From positions 9,060 to 73,059 of the forward strand of contig JAZNNG010000030.1 of the NCBI GenBank assembly GCA_045580165.1: 64,000 nucleotides of DNA. Direction: 5' to 3'. Below the pieces are notes generated by a model. That model did not search any database. It saw only the letters and a program-made list of their open reading frames with translations, and had not been told where the DNA came from. A program made the translations under genes and the position numbers. This document shows, piece by piece, positions 26,401 to 34,559 of this stretch (the stretch's first letter is position 1; each line of letters starts with the position of its first letter). The DNA comes from UBA4717 sp045580165. Lineage in GTDB: Bacteria > Bacillota > Clostridia > Oscillospirales > CAG-272.

Positions 26401-27761
26401 GCCTTCGTAAAGACGGACGGTGGGAAGGACGTGTCGTCATTGGCTACGATGAAAAAGGTTTACCCAAAACGAAGAATGTCCTTGCCAAAACAAAAGGCGA
26501 ATGTCTTGCAAAGCTGAAAGCGCTCAAAGAAAATCTTGTTACCCAGGACAAGCCGAAGTACAGTAAACAGATGACCTTCGGTGAGTGGATCGACTTCTGG
26601 TTCCGCGAATTCTGCTCCCCTCGGCTAAAAGATTCCACGAAGCAAACGTACGGTTACCGAATCTATAAGCAGATCATTCCGAACATCGGTCATATCCCGC
26701 TGAGTGAACTGAAAACAAGCGATCTGCAAGCGTTCTACGCCAATCTGAAAACTGACGGACGGCTCATTCGCCGTGATTTGAACGGAGGTACGCTGTCAGA
26801 TTCTCATATACGAGCTATCCATACGCACTGCAATGCATCACTGAACAAAGCTGTGGAGGAAGGACTCATATTCAAAAATCCTGCAAGCGAGTGCAGATTA
26901 CCGCCGAAGCGATACGCAGAGATGAAGGTACTGACACACGCCGAGATCCACCGTCTGCTTGTCCAAGCAAAGGAAGAAGATATGTTTGAAATGTTCTTCC
27001 TCGATCTGTCCACGGGACTGCGACGCGGAGAACTCATTGCATTGCAGTGGGATGATGTGGACTTCGAGAAAGAGGAACTCCATATCAAGCGTCAGGTGAA
27101 CCGAGTAAACGGAGAGCTTGTAATCAGTACACCGAAAACGAAAAACTCTGTGCGGAGAATCAAGTTGTCGAAACTGACATTGTATGTACTGACAGAATAC
27201 AAAAGGAATGCAAAAAGCAAATGGCTGTTTCCGTCGCCGCTGAACGATGATGTTCCGAGGGAACCGTCTGCTTGCAGAAAACGGTTATCAAGAATTCTTG
27301 AGCACGCTGGATGCAAACACGTTCGCTTCCATGACCTGCGTCATACCTTCGCAACAATGGCGCTGGAAAACGGTATTGACATCAAAACCCTCGCCGAAAT
27401 CCTCGGACATAATACAGTTTCTACCGCACTCAATACTTACACGCATAGTACGGCGAAGATGCAGGAATTTGCAGCACGACGTATCGACCGTGTAATCGGC
27501 CGTGTAGACGATGATGCGGAGCAAAACATCGGCACTACCACCAACCTTTCGAGCGCCACAGAGCCTGTATTCGCGCCGTACAAGGGAAAAAAGAGAAAGC
27601 CCGGCACAGGCTACATAAAGCAGCTCTCCGCGAATTGTTGGCAGGGGAGATATACACCGCGAATAGATGGCAAGCGCGTGAGTTATAACGTGTACGGCAG
27701 GACGGAAGCGGAATGTGAAGCGAAGCTGGCGGAGGTTATACGAGAGAAAAGAAATTGGTGA
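26367..27761 (+). CDS. Tyrosine-type integrase 2 with an extra C-terminal AP2-like domain
   Basis: 464 residues, overlapping integrase 1 by 34 bases and preceded by AAAGGAGG. It has the same N-terminal AP2-like domain (VSLRKDGRWEGRVVIGYDEKG) and a full catalytic set (TGLRRGE, HDLRHTFATM, LGH, TYTHS). Beyond the catalytic Tyr there is an extra segment of about 90 residues. Its end (TGYIKQLSANCWQGRYTPRI and onward) repeats the AP2-like pattern of the N-terminus. This second DNA-binding domain is unusual. The two enzymes may act together or recognise two arm sites. Confidence 0.88.
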   Translation: MGRRKNGTGGVSLRKDGRWEGRVVIGYDEKGLPKTKNVLAKTKGECLAKLKALKENLVTQDKPKYSKQMTFGEWIDFWFREFCSPRLKDSTKQTYGYRIYKQIIPNIGHIPLSELKTSDLQAFYANLKTDGRLIRRDLNGGTLSDSHIRAIHTHCNASLNKAVEEGLIFKNPASECRLPPKRYAEMKVLTHAEIHRLLVQAKEEDMFEMFFLDLSTGLRRGELIALQWDDVDFEKEELHIKRQVNRVNGELVISTPKTKNSVRRIKLSKLTLYVLTEYKRNAKSKWLFPSPLNDDVPREPSACRKRLSRILEHAGCKHVRFHDLRHTFATMALENGIDIKTLAEILGHNTVSTALNTYTHSTAKMQEFAARRIDRVIGRVDDDAEQNIGTTTNLSSATEPVFAPYKGKKRKPGTGYIKQLSANCWQGRYTPRIDGKRVSYNVYGRTEAECEAKLAEVIREKRNW

Positions 27762-27774
27762 AGGAGAGATAAAA

Positions 27775-28170
27775 ATGAGCATAACAAGATCATTGTGTTT
27801 GATTAAAAAGACAGACACATCGGATATCTTAACTCGAGTGGACAAGGACATTATACGGGACATCAGTTGGAAAGACAGATGCTTAGATCTGTGGTTGGGT
27901 GAATTCTTGGCGGTAAAGCACAGTTGGGAAATCGTATCCACAAGTGAAGATCGCGTGTTTATGGCAAGGATTTCATATCCTGTAATGCTTGAACTGGTGG
28001 AAGTATTGGAAAGAGAAGATTACGCTTACTGTGGAGATTCGTTCGGGTATTTTGAAGGTGATGAAGATGTTTACAGAATCATCCGGAATATGACACCTTA
28101 CTTTAGAGAAATGGTGGATCAGTATGTGGAAGGAGAACATGAATTTATTTACATAGATGCAGGGGACTGA
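27775..28170 (+). CDS. Acidic small protein of unknown function
   Basis: 131 residues from the ATG at 27775, which has an AAGGAGAG site. The protein is acidic, without membrane helices, and I recognise no family. It follows integrase 2 by 13 bases and precedes the TIR genes, so it is the first cargo gene of the element. An excision factor or a defence accessory protein are both possible. Confidence 0.55.
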   Translation: MSITRSLCLIKKTDTSDILTRVDKDIIRDISWKDRCLDLWLGEFLAVKHSWEIVSTSEDRVFMARISYPVMLELVEVLEREDYAYCGDSFGYFEGDEDVYRIIRNMTPYFREMVDQYVEGEHEFIYIDAGD

Positions 28171-28300
28171 ACGCAAGGTGTGAGGTCAAAAATTGCGATG
28201 CAGGAACCAAAGAAAAAGATCGTTTGCAGGATTTTGCAAAAATTTATACTTGCAGTAAATAAGCGAAAAGTAAAGAGAGGATAGGCAAATAAACAGCAGG

Positions 28301-28326
28301 ATATTCAGAAATGAATACTGAATATA
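28301..28326. promoter_or_regulatory. Inverted repeat in the leader of the TIR gene group
   Basis: ATATTCAG and CTGAATAT are separated by 10 bases, about 60 bases before the 73-residue gene. A second pair, AATTGTT and AACAATT, lies just downstream. Either could be an operator or an RNA hairpin. The surrounding 28171-28388 stretch holds no gene. Confidence 0.35.
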
Positions 28327-28388
28327 TCTATTACGTAATTGTTTTGTTCCTATGCATAACAATTGATAGTTTTGAAAAGAGGTAATAA

Positions 28389-28610
28389 ATGAATATAAAA
28401 AGTCCACGATATGCAAAACTTCGGATTAGAAATAATATATGCTATCCTGTAGTACGGATACATTTTGAAACCAATCAAGTCACACTAAGAGAAAATGAAA
28501 AAGTATTTAATACTGTTAACATTCACAATGTGGAATTCGATTTTTCAGATTTATCAAATGAGGAGAAGGTTGAATTTTGTAAATATTTAGAAAAAACAGT
28601 GTTCAAATAA
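28389..28610 (+). CDS. Small protein of unknown function, first gene of the TIR group
   Basis: 73 residues, preceded by AAAAGAGG. It has alternating beta-like segments (PRYAKLRIRNNICYPVVRIHF) and an acidic C-terminal helix (FSDLSNEEKVEFCKYLEKT). No family is recognised. It lies 52 bases ahead of the TIR-like gene in AT-rich DNA. It could be a regulator, an inhibitor or a structural partner of the system. Confidence 0.5.
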   Translation: MNIKSPRYAKLRIRNNICYPVVRIHFETNQVTLRENEKVFNTVNIHNVEFDFSDLSNEEKVEFCKYLEKTVFK

Positions 28611-28662
28611 CTCTATTTATGTTATAATATAATAAAATGTTTGAGCATAAAGAGGGATAAAA

Positions 28663-29355
28663 ATGGGACACAAAGTATTTGTATCGTACAAATATGCTGA
28701 CTCAGATGTTAAGCAATTAACTAATAGCTGGTATCATACAGATACCGTTCGTACATATGTCGACAAGTTAGAAGAATATATTTCTGACGTATCAGATCAT
28801 ATTTACAAAGGGGAAACAGATGGTGAAGATTTATCGAGACTGTCTGATGAGGCGATTTGGAGAAAATTAAAAGATCGTATATATGATAGTACACTAACGA
28901 TCGTAATGATTTCCAAAGGAATGCGTGTGACATATTTGCCTGATAGAGAGCAATGGATACCGTGGGAAATTTCGTATTCTTTGAAAGAAGTGTCGAGAAA
29001 GAATATCAGTGGTAATTCCGTAACGAGTTCAAGCAATGCTCTGCTTGCAGTAATCCTTCCCGATGCAAACGGATCATATGAATACTTTACGCATATGAAA
29101 TCATGTTGCGCTAACCCTTGTCGTTATTTTAATACGAGTTTTTTGTTTGAGATAATGAGAAAGAACATGTTTAATCTAAAACAACCTGATAAAAAGGAGT
29201 GTGATGACGGTTCTACAGTATATTATGGAGATAGTAGTTACATCTCTACAGTTAAATGGGAAGATTTTATAAAATCTCCTGAATCTTATATTAATAAGGC
29301 GTATGATATTCAAAGCAAAATTGAGAAATACGATGTTTGCAAGGAGTTGGATTGA
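28663..29355 (+). CDS. TIR-like domain protein (DUF1863 / ThsB-type)
   Basis: 230 residues, preceded by AGAGGG. The start KVFVSYKYADSD, the helix ending DRIYDSTLTIVMISKGM, and QWIPWEISYSL with Glu102 in the catalytic position fit the DUF1863 (MTH538) TIR-like family that includes ThsB of Thoeris systems. ThsB proteins make a cyclic nucleotide signal from NAD after phage infection. No SIR2- or SLOG-bearing ThsA is present, but a second TIR protein and a small membrane protein follow directly. A -10 box TATAAT lies at 28623. The defence role is inference from family and context. Confidence 0.78.
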   Translation: MGHKVFVSYKYADSDVKQLTNSWYHTDTVRTYVDKLEEYISDVSDHIYKGETDGEDLSRLSDEAIWRKLKDRIYDSTLTIVMISKGMRVTYLPDREQWIPWEISYSLKEVSRKNISGNSVTSSSNALLAVILPDANGSYEYFTHMKSCCANPCRYFNTSFLFEIMRKNMFNLKQPDKKECDDGSTVYYGDSSYISTVKWEDFIKSPESYINKAYDIQSKIEKYDVCKELD

Positions 29356-29375
29356 ATTTATAGGAGTACAAAAAG

Positions 29376-29969
29376 ATGAGAAAATATGTTTTTAATGAGG
29401 GAAGTTTTTCCTCATATAAGGTTTCGACATTAACTGAATCGCGAGAACCAATTTTGCGACATGATGCATTTTCTGGAGAATCAAGAATAACTGTATTTAT
29501 ATCTCATAAGCATAGTGATTTAGAAGAATTAAAAGGAATAATTGGTTTTTTGGAAAAAAACTATAATGTTAAGTGTTATATTGATAGCAGAGATCCAAGT
29601 ATGCCCCAAATAACTTCAGGTGAAACTGCAAATAAAATTAAAGAAAGAATTAGAAATTGTAAAAAATTTATTTTATTAGCTACAGAAGATGCTATTGAAT
29701 CTAAATGGTGCAATTGGGAACTGGGTTTTGGCGATGCCAATAAGTTTAAAGATCACATTGCATTGTTTCCGATTAAAAAAGCAGATACTTCGGAAAATGC
29801 TTATAAGGGAAATGAATATATGCAGATATATCCGTATATTTCTTATTTTGGACAGGACGAAAAATATAGCGATGGAAAAATTATCGCTCCCGGATATTAC
29901 GTCAGAGAAATTAAGCCGGATGGAAGTGGCGGAATTATAGTTCCATTGGAGAGATGGCTTAAAAGTTAA
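29376..29969 (+). CDS. TIR-domain protein, probable NAD-hydrolysing enzyme
   Basis: 197 residues, preceded by TAGGAG. The TIR fold covers about residues 37-150: ITVFISHKHSD, YIDSRDPSMP (BB-loop region), CKKFILLATEDAIESKWCNWE with Glu115 as the expected catalytic residue, then LGFGDANKFK. The 36-residue N-terminal extension is unassigned. Bacterial TIR proteins with this WCxWE motif cleave NAD or make cyclic ADP-ribose signals. It lies 20 bases after the TIR-like gene and 12 before the membrane protein gene. Confidence 0.8.
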   Translation: MRKYVFNEGSFSSYKVSTLTESREPILRHDAFSGESRITVFISHKHSDLEELKGIIGFLEKNYNVKCYIDSRDPSMPQITSGETANKIKERIRNCKKFILLATEDAIESKWCNWELGFGDANKFKDHIALFPIKKADTSENAYKGNEYMQIYPYISYFGQDEKYSDGKIIAPGYYVREIKPDGSGGIIVPLERWLKS

Positions 29970-29981
29970 TGGAGGTAATTT

Positions 29982-30392
29982 ATGGAAAACAAACATAAGC
30001 ACTTAGACTATATTCAAGGTGTAATTAACAGAATGGCAAGTAACTCGTTTGCTTTGAAAGGATGGGCGGTTACATTAATTGCAGGTATTTTCGTTTTGGC
30101 GGGAAAAGATACTGACAAAATGTATTTCCTTGTAGCATACATTCCAATCATTGTTTTTTGGGGGCTGGATGCATTTTATTTGCTACAAGAAAGACTATAT
30201 CGCTCACTGTATAACAAGGTGAGAAAGATGGAAGAAAATGAAATTGATTTCAGTATGAACGCTTATTTGGATGAATTCAAAACAGATAAGAACACATGGT
30301 GGAATTGTATGCTATCTAAAACAGAGCTGTGGTTTTATCTACCGTTAGGCTTGGTATCAACGGGTATCATTATTCTGACCGCGTTACTGTGA
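29982..30392 (+). CDS. Small multi-pass membrane protein linked to the TIR genes
   Basis: 136 residues, preceded by GGAGG. Hydrophobic segments lie at about 24-41, 47-68 and 115-136. The opening LDYIQGVINRMASNSFALKG and the polar stretch LLQERLYRSLYNKVRKMEE between helices 2 and 3 recall membrane proteins I have seen beside DUF1863 genes and SLATT-like defence effectors. I cannot name the family with certainty. It could be the membrane-damaging effector of the system or an anchor for the TIR proteins. Confidence 0.6.
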   Translation: MENKHKHLDYIQGVINRMASNSFALKGWAVTLIAGIFVLAGKDTDKMYFLVAYIPIIVFWGLDAFYLLQERLYRSLYNKVRKMEENEIDFSMNAYLDEFKTDKNTWWNCMLSKTELWFYLPLGLVSTGIIILTALL

Positions 30393-30594
30393 TCTCAATA
30401 ATATAATATACTTAAGTCGATAACCGCAGTTCAAAATCTGCACCGCAGTAACCAAAGAAAAGGGCGCTCGAGCAAACCTACTCCAACGCCAAATGTATTC
30501 ATGTGGTCACTGACTATGGTCAAACATGTGGTCAAATAATTTCGGTATCCCATCATTTGGTAGAGCATACCCTGTATTTTCCAAAAAAGCAAAA
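30393..30594. other. Probable attachment-site region of the integrative element
   Basis: No gene. It contains two direct copies of CATGTGGTCA (30500-30509 and 30525-30534) with a related TATGGTCAAA between them. Such short repeats near integrase elements are typical arm-type binding sites. The pattern GCAG-TTCAAAAT-CTGC near 30430 resembles a decayed tRNA T-arm. The stretch lies directly beside the tRNA-Pro 3' end. Confidence 0.45.
30500..30534 (+). repeat. Direct repeats CATGTGGTCA (candidate integrase arm sites)
   Basis: Two exact 10-base copies start 25 bases apart, with a partial copy between them. Confidence 0.5.
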
Positions 30595-30630
30595 AAATAA
30601 AGCCGAAAACGATCGTTTTCGGCTTTATTT
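30595..30630. terminator. Terminator of the tRNA-Pro gene
   Basis: A perfect 36-base palindrome, whose arms contain AAATAAAGCCGAAAACGA, begins at the last base of the encoded CCA. On the minus strand it is followed by a T-rich run, so it ends the tRNA transcript. Confidence 0.8.
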
Positions 30631-30705
30631 GGTCTGAGTGACAAGACTTGAACTTGCGGCCTCTACCACCCCAAGGTAGCGCGCTACCAACTGCGCCACA
30701 CCCAG
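30630..30705 (-). tRNA. tRNA-Pro (anticodon GGG)
   Basis: The minus strand folds into a full cloverleaf. The acceptor CTGGGTG pairs with CACTCAG, the D-arm has GCGC pairs, the anticodon stem is CTACC/GGTAG with loop TTGGGGT, the T-arm is GCAAG-TTCAAGT-CTTGT, the discriminator base is A, and CCA is encoded. It reads CCC codons. Its 3' end faces the integrases, the usual target geometry for tyrosine integrases. Confidence 0.92.
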
Positions 30706-30719
30706 ACGTCGACCTTGTA

Positions 30720-30748
30720 AGTATATCACAATGTTTTCCCTAAGTCAA
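30720..30748 (-). promoter_or_regulatory. Promoter of tRNA-Pro
   Basis: On the minus strand TTGACT (30743-30748), 17 bases, TATACT (30720-30725), ending 14 bases before the tRNA. Confidence 0.75.
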
Positions 30749-30791
30749 TACCTTTTTGAAACTTTTTTTATTTATTTTCCGTGCTTGTCCG

Positions 30792-30820
30792 TTGACAATA
30801 TTATCTCTCTCGATTATAAT
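30792..30820 (+). promoter_or_regulatory. Consensus sigma-A promoter of the EamA gene
   Basis: TTGACA (30792-30797), 17 bases, TATAAT (30815-30820), 31 bases before the ATG. Confidence 0.82.
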
Positions 30821-30851
30821 TGTGTTGGACTACTGATTTGAAGGGAAAAAT

Positions 30852-31751
30852 ATGAAACAATCTACAAAAGCACTGCTCGCGGTTTTCTGCGGCAACTCTA
30901 TATTCGGCTTCAGCTTTCTTGCATCTCGTCTTATACTTTCGAGAACGTCTGTATTCGTTCTCCTTTCCACCCGTTTTATACTCGCTTTTATTATTATGAA
31001 CTTACTCGTTCTCACGGGTGTTTGCAAGCTGAATCTTCGCGGCAAAAACGTACTTGGAGTTATTCTTCTCGGAATGTGTCAGCCGGTTATCTACTTCATC
31101 TGCGAAAGCTACGGCATTGAGCTCACCAACTCCTCGTTTTCGGGAACGCTCATTGCCATGGTGCCTATATTCGCGTTTTTCTTTGCGGCACTGATGATCG
31201 GCGAAAAATTCAAGCTTTCTCAACTGCTATGGGCAATATGTTCGGTTGCCGGCGTAGTTATTATTTCGCTTGATAAGAGTGATGACAGTCCCGTCACGCT
31301 TCTCGGAATAATACTGCTTCTCGGCGCCGTGCTGACGGGCGCGCTTTTCAACGTCATCAGCAAAAAGACCTCGTCCGAATTCACGCCATTTGAGCGCACC
31401 TACGTTATGTTTGCGCTCGGATCGCTGATTTTCACGGTCTGCGCTTTGTTTGAAACATCGGGAAGACTTCCCACCATTGTTGCAGAGCTTATCGGCGACC
31501 CGTATTTCACGGTGCCGCTTATATTCTTATCTTTGCTTTCATCCGTAGTTGCGTTTCTGTTACTCAACTACGCGACCACCTACATCCCCGTACGTCAGAC
31601 GTCGATATTCTCCTGCCTGACCACAGTAGTTTCCATTTTCGCAGGGATAATCTTTCTTAACGAGCCGTTTGGCGGAGCGCGCCAGGTTATCGGCTCGGCT
31701 CTCATACTTATCGGCGTTTATATGGTAAGCATTGCGAGCGAGAAAAAGTAA
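30852..31751 (+). CDS. EamA/DMT-superfamily transporter
   Basis: 299 residues with ten predicted membrane helices in two five-helix halves. This is the normal length and layout for drug/metabolite transporters (EamA repeats). Segments such as FLASRLILSRTSVFVLLSTRF in the first half and VRQTSIFSCLTTVVSIFAGI in the second are typical. It exports or imports a small metabolite that cannot be named. It converges on trmO with only three bases between the genes. Confidence 0.85.
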   Translation: MKQSTKALLAVFCGNSIFGFSFLASRLILSRTSVFVLLSTRFILAFIIMNLLVLTGVCKLNLRGKNVLGVILLGMCQPVIYFICESYGIELTNSSFSGTLIAMVPIFAFFFAALMIGEKFKLSQLLWAICSVAGVVIISLDKSDDSPVTLLGIILLLGAVLTGALFNVISKKTSSEFTPFERTYVMFALGSLIFTVCALFETSGRLPTIVAELIGDPYFTVPLIFLSLLSSVVAFLLLNYATTYIPVRQTSIFSCLTTVVSIFAGIIFLNEPFGGARQVIGSALILIGVYMVSIASEKK

Positions 31752-31754
31752 GCT

Positions 31755-32432
31755 TTATTCCGCCGATATTTCGGTGACGGTGATCTTGCCGTCCTCGTAT
31801 ACGAATTTGACCTCATGACCCGAGTAACGCATTCCGTACACTCTGCCGACCTCGTTTTTATACGACGGCTTCGGGTCGTGCTCGAGTAGCTTTACAATTT
31901 CCGCAAGCGTGGCGTCATCTGCCGCGCTTGCGGCTTTTTGACTGATTACAACCTCAACGTGATGCTCGGCGGTCTTTTCCGCATAGCCGCCGACGGCCGT
32001 TGGTATCGAGTCGAAATTCGGAAGATAGGGCTTGATGTCATAGATGGGCGTGCCGTTCATAAGATCGACGCCCGTTACAGTCAGAACGGGACCGCGCTTA
32101 TCGTCAAACGTGATCTTCTCGAGCTTCACCACCGTGAGCCCGATCGGATTCGGACGGTAGGGTGAGCGCGAGGCAAACACCCCTACACGGCGGTTGCCGC
32201 CAAGCCGCGGCGGTCTTACGGTGGGCGAGAACTTGTCTCTTTCACACTCCGAAAAATTCCATATAAGCCATATATGCGAGAAATCCTCAAGACCTCTTAC
32301 GGCGTCGGGATTTCTGTATGCTTTTTCAAAAATTATCTCGGACTTTACTGTGTCAGCGATACCGCTTTGACGCGGTACTCCGAACTTGTATTCAAACCCG
32401 TTGTGTATTTTTGCGATGATCTTCACGGACAC
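31755..32432 (-). CDS. trmO: tRNA (t6A37) N6-methyltransferase TrmO (TsaA-like)
   Basis: 225 residues. The family pattern GLEDFSHIWLIWNF, then RPPRLGGNRRVGVFASRSPYRPNPIGL and the beta-barrel that follows, match the TrmO/TsaA family. It uses S-adenosylmethionine to methylate N6-threonylcarbamoyladenosine 37 in some tRNAs. The C-terminal extension of about 60 residues is the short form common in Firmicutes. Confidence 0.87.
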   Translation of the reverse strand: MSVKIIAKIHNGFEYKFGVPRQSGIADTVKSEIIFEKAYRNPDAVRGLEDFSHIWLIWNFSECERDKFSPTVRPPRLGGNRRVGVFASRSPYRPNPIGLTVVKLEKITFDDKRGPVLTVTGVDLMNGTPIYDIKPYLPNFDSIPTAVGGYAEKTAEHHVEVVISQKAASAADDATLAEIVKLLEHDPKPSYKNEVGRVYGMRYSGHEVKFVYEDGKITVTEISAE

Positions 32433-32629
32433 ATCTCCTTATTATTCTTTACTAAATGGTACAATATCCGCACGCGAAAATCAAGGGGAAACGGGTGAAA
32501 TATGTGAAAATTTTACATCAAATAAATACATTTTTTGCGCATAAACGTGTTTATTCCTATATACAAAAGAGAAAAATTGTGTTATAATCATAAAGTTAAA
32601 AAACTGATTTATAAAAAGAGGAAACAGCT

Positions 32630-34459
32630 TTGATAAGAGAAGATTTAAGAAATATTGCTATCATCGCCCACGTTGACCACGGTAAGACCACACTCGTTGA
32701 CGAAATGCTCAAGCAGGGCGGTATTTACAGAGAAAATCAGGCAACCGAAGAGCGCGTTATGGACAGTAATGACCTTGAACGCGAGCGCGGTATCACTATC
32801 CTCGCAAAGAACACAGCCGTTCACTACGGGGACGTAAAAATAAACATTATCGACACTCCCGGCCACGCGGACTTCGGCGGTGAGGTTGAACGTATACTTA
32901 AAATGGTAAACGGCGTTCTTCTTCTCGTTGACGCAGCTGAAGGTCCTATGCCTCAGACTCGTTTCGTGCTTCAGAAGGCACTCGAGCTCAATCACCGTGT
33001 AATTGTTGTAATAAACAAGGTGGACAAGCCCGACGCACGTCTTGACGAGGTGCAGGACGAGGTTCTCGAGCTTCTTATGTCGCTCGATGCAAACGACGAG
33101 CAGCTTGACAGTCCGATGGTATTCTGCTCGGGAAGAGCAGGAACCGCATCACTCGAGGCAGGCAAGCAGGACGCTGACCTCAAGTGTCTCTTTGATCTTA
33201 TTCTCAACTACATTCCCGCGCCCGAGGGCGAGCCCGACGAGGAGCTTCAGCTTCTCGTTTCGGCAATAGACTATAACGACTACGTTGGCAGAATCGGTAT
33301 CGGACGTGTAGAGCGCGGAACCATAAATCTCAACGAAGACGTTGTTATTTCAAACTTCCACAAGGAAGGCGAAACCAAGAAAGCAAAGATAGCCGCACTT
33401 TTCCAGATAGACGGACTCAAGAGAGTTGCGGTTAATAGTGCAAAGGTCGGCGACATCGTTTGCTTCTCGGGTGCTGAGGACATTAACATTGGTGACACCA
33501 TAACAAGTCCCACGAGAGTTGAGCCTCTCGAATTTGTCAAGGTGAGCGAGCCTACGATGGAAATGACGTTTATGGTAAATGACAGTCCGCTTGCAGGTCA
33601 GGAGGGTAAGTTCGTAACCTCCCGTCAGCTTCGCGAAAGACTCTACAAGGAGCTTCTCAAGGACGTTTCTCTCCGTGTTACCGACGGTGACACCACCGAC
33701 TCCTTCAAGGTCTCGGGCAGAGGAGAGATGCACCTCTCGATCCTTCTTGAAACAATGCGCCGTGAGGGCTACGAGCTTGCTTGCAGTACTCCCAAGGTGC
33801 TCTACAAGACTATTGACGGCGTAAAGATGGAGCCTATGGAAAAGGTCATAATCGACGTTCCCGACGGCTCACAGGGCTCGGTTATCGAAAAGCTTGGCGC
33901 GCGTAAGGGCGACCTCGTTGAAATGTCTATGCACGGCGACCGCTGGCGCCTTGAGTACAGTATTCCCGCGCGTTGTCTGTTCGGATACAGAAGCGAGTTT
34001 CTTACCGATACCAAGGGTGAGGGAATACTCAACTCCATTTTCGACGGCTATCAGCCCTGCCGCGGTGAGATAACAAGACGCTTTACCGGCTCGCTTGTTG
34101 CAAGTGAGGACGGAGAGACCACTTCGTACGGTCTGTTCAATACTCAGGAGCGCGGACAGATGTTCGTTGGTGTACAGACTCCTGTTTACGAGGGAATGAT
34201 CGTAGGTGAGTCGCCCAAGGTAGGCGATATCGCGGTCAATGTCTGCAAGAAAAAGCACCTTACCGCTATACGTTCCGCAGGTGCCGATGAAGCGCTCAGG
34301 CTCGTAACTCCCAAGATTATGAGCCTTGAGGAAGCAATAGAATTTATCGCTGACGACGAGCTCATTGAGGTTACACCCAAGAGCATCCGACTCAGAAAGA
34401 AAATACTCAATACCGCTAACCGACTTAAAGCTCAGAGTAAGCTTAAGAAGGGTGAATAA
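32630..34459 (+). CDS. typA: Translational GTPase TypA/BipA
   Basis: 609 residues. G-domain motifs: AHVDHGKTT (G1), RGITI (G2), DTPGHADFGGEV (G3), NKVDKPDA (G4) and CSGRAG (G5). Domains II, III, V and the BipA-specific C-terminal domain follow at full length. The start is a TTG, with GAGG nine bases upstream and the usual opening IREDLRNIAIIAHVDHG. BipA binds the 70S ribosome and helps 50S assembly and stress translation. A -10 box TATAAT lies at 32583-32588. Confidence 0.95.
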   Translation: MIREDLRNIAIIAHVDHGKTTLVDEMLKQGGIYRENQATEERVMDSNDLERERGITILAKNTAVHYGDVKINIIDTPGHADFGGEVERILKMVNGVLLLVDAAEGPMPQTRFVLQKALELNHRVIVVINKVDKPDARLDEVQDEVLELLMSLDANDEQLDSPMVFCSGRAGTASLEAGKQDADLKCLFDLILNYIPAPEGEPDEELQLLVSAIDYNDYVGRIGIGRVERGTINLNEDVVISNFHKEGETKKAKIAALFQIDGLKRVAVNSAKVGDIVCFSGAEDINIGDTITSPTRVEPLEFVKVSEPTMEMTFMVNDSPLAGQEGKFVTSRQLRERLYKELLKDVSLRVTDGDTTDSFKVSGRGEMHLSILLETMRREGYELACSTPKVLYKTIDGVKMEPMEKVIIDVPDGSQGSVIEKLGARKGDLVEMSMHGDRWRLEYSIPARCLFGYRSEFLTDTKGEGILNSIFDGYQPCRGEITRRFTGSLVASEDGETTSYGLFNTQERGQMFVGVQTPVYEGMIVGESPKVGDIAVNVCKKKHLTAIRSAGADEALRLVTPKIMSLEEAIEFIADDELIEVTPKSIRLRKKILNTANRLKAQSKLKKGE

Positions 34460-34476
34460 TTTAATAGGTGTGATTA

Positions 34477-34515
34477 TGTGAGGGGGAACTTTTTGATAAA
34501 AAGTTCCCCCTCACA
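34477..34515. repeat. Long hairpin repeat, copy 1
   Basis: TGTGAGGGGGAACTTTTT pairs perfectly over 18 bases with AAAAAGTTCCCCCTCACA around the loop GAT. A related copy lies at 40563-40600. In both copies the tail continues with CTCCC(C/T)TTCAAAAA(G/A)CTTT. Being 17 bases past the typA stop, it may also act as its terminator. Confidence 0.85.
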
Positions 34516-34559
34516 CTCCCCTTCAAAAAGCTTTAAGGCTTGGTATGCTTAAAAGTTTT

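Noticed and set aside
28301..28326. CRISPR-like repeat ahead of the TIR genes
   Set aside because: Only a single pair of inverted arms is present, with no repeat-spacer periodicity. No CRISPR array or cas gene was seen in the window.
30420..30470. A possible second tRNA or tRNA fragment with a T-arm-like GCAG-TTCAAAAT-CTGC
   Set aside because: The loop is eight bases, no anticodon arm or acceptor partner can be drawn, and the encoded CCA is not placed correctly. It is kept only as a hint of a decayed attachment site.
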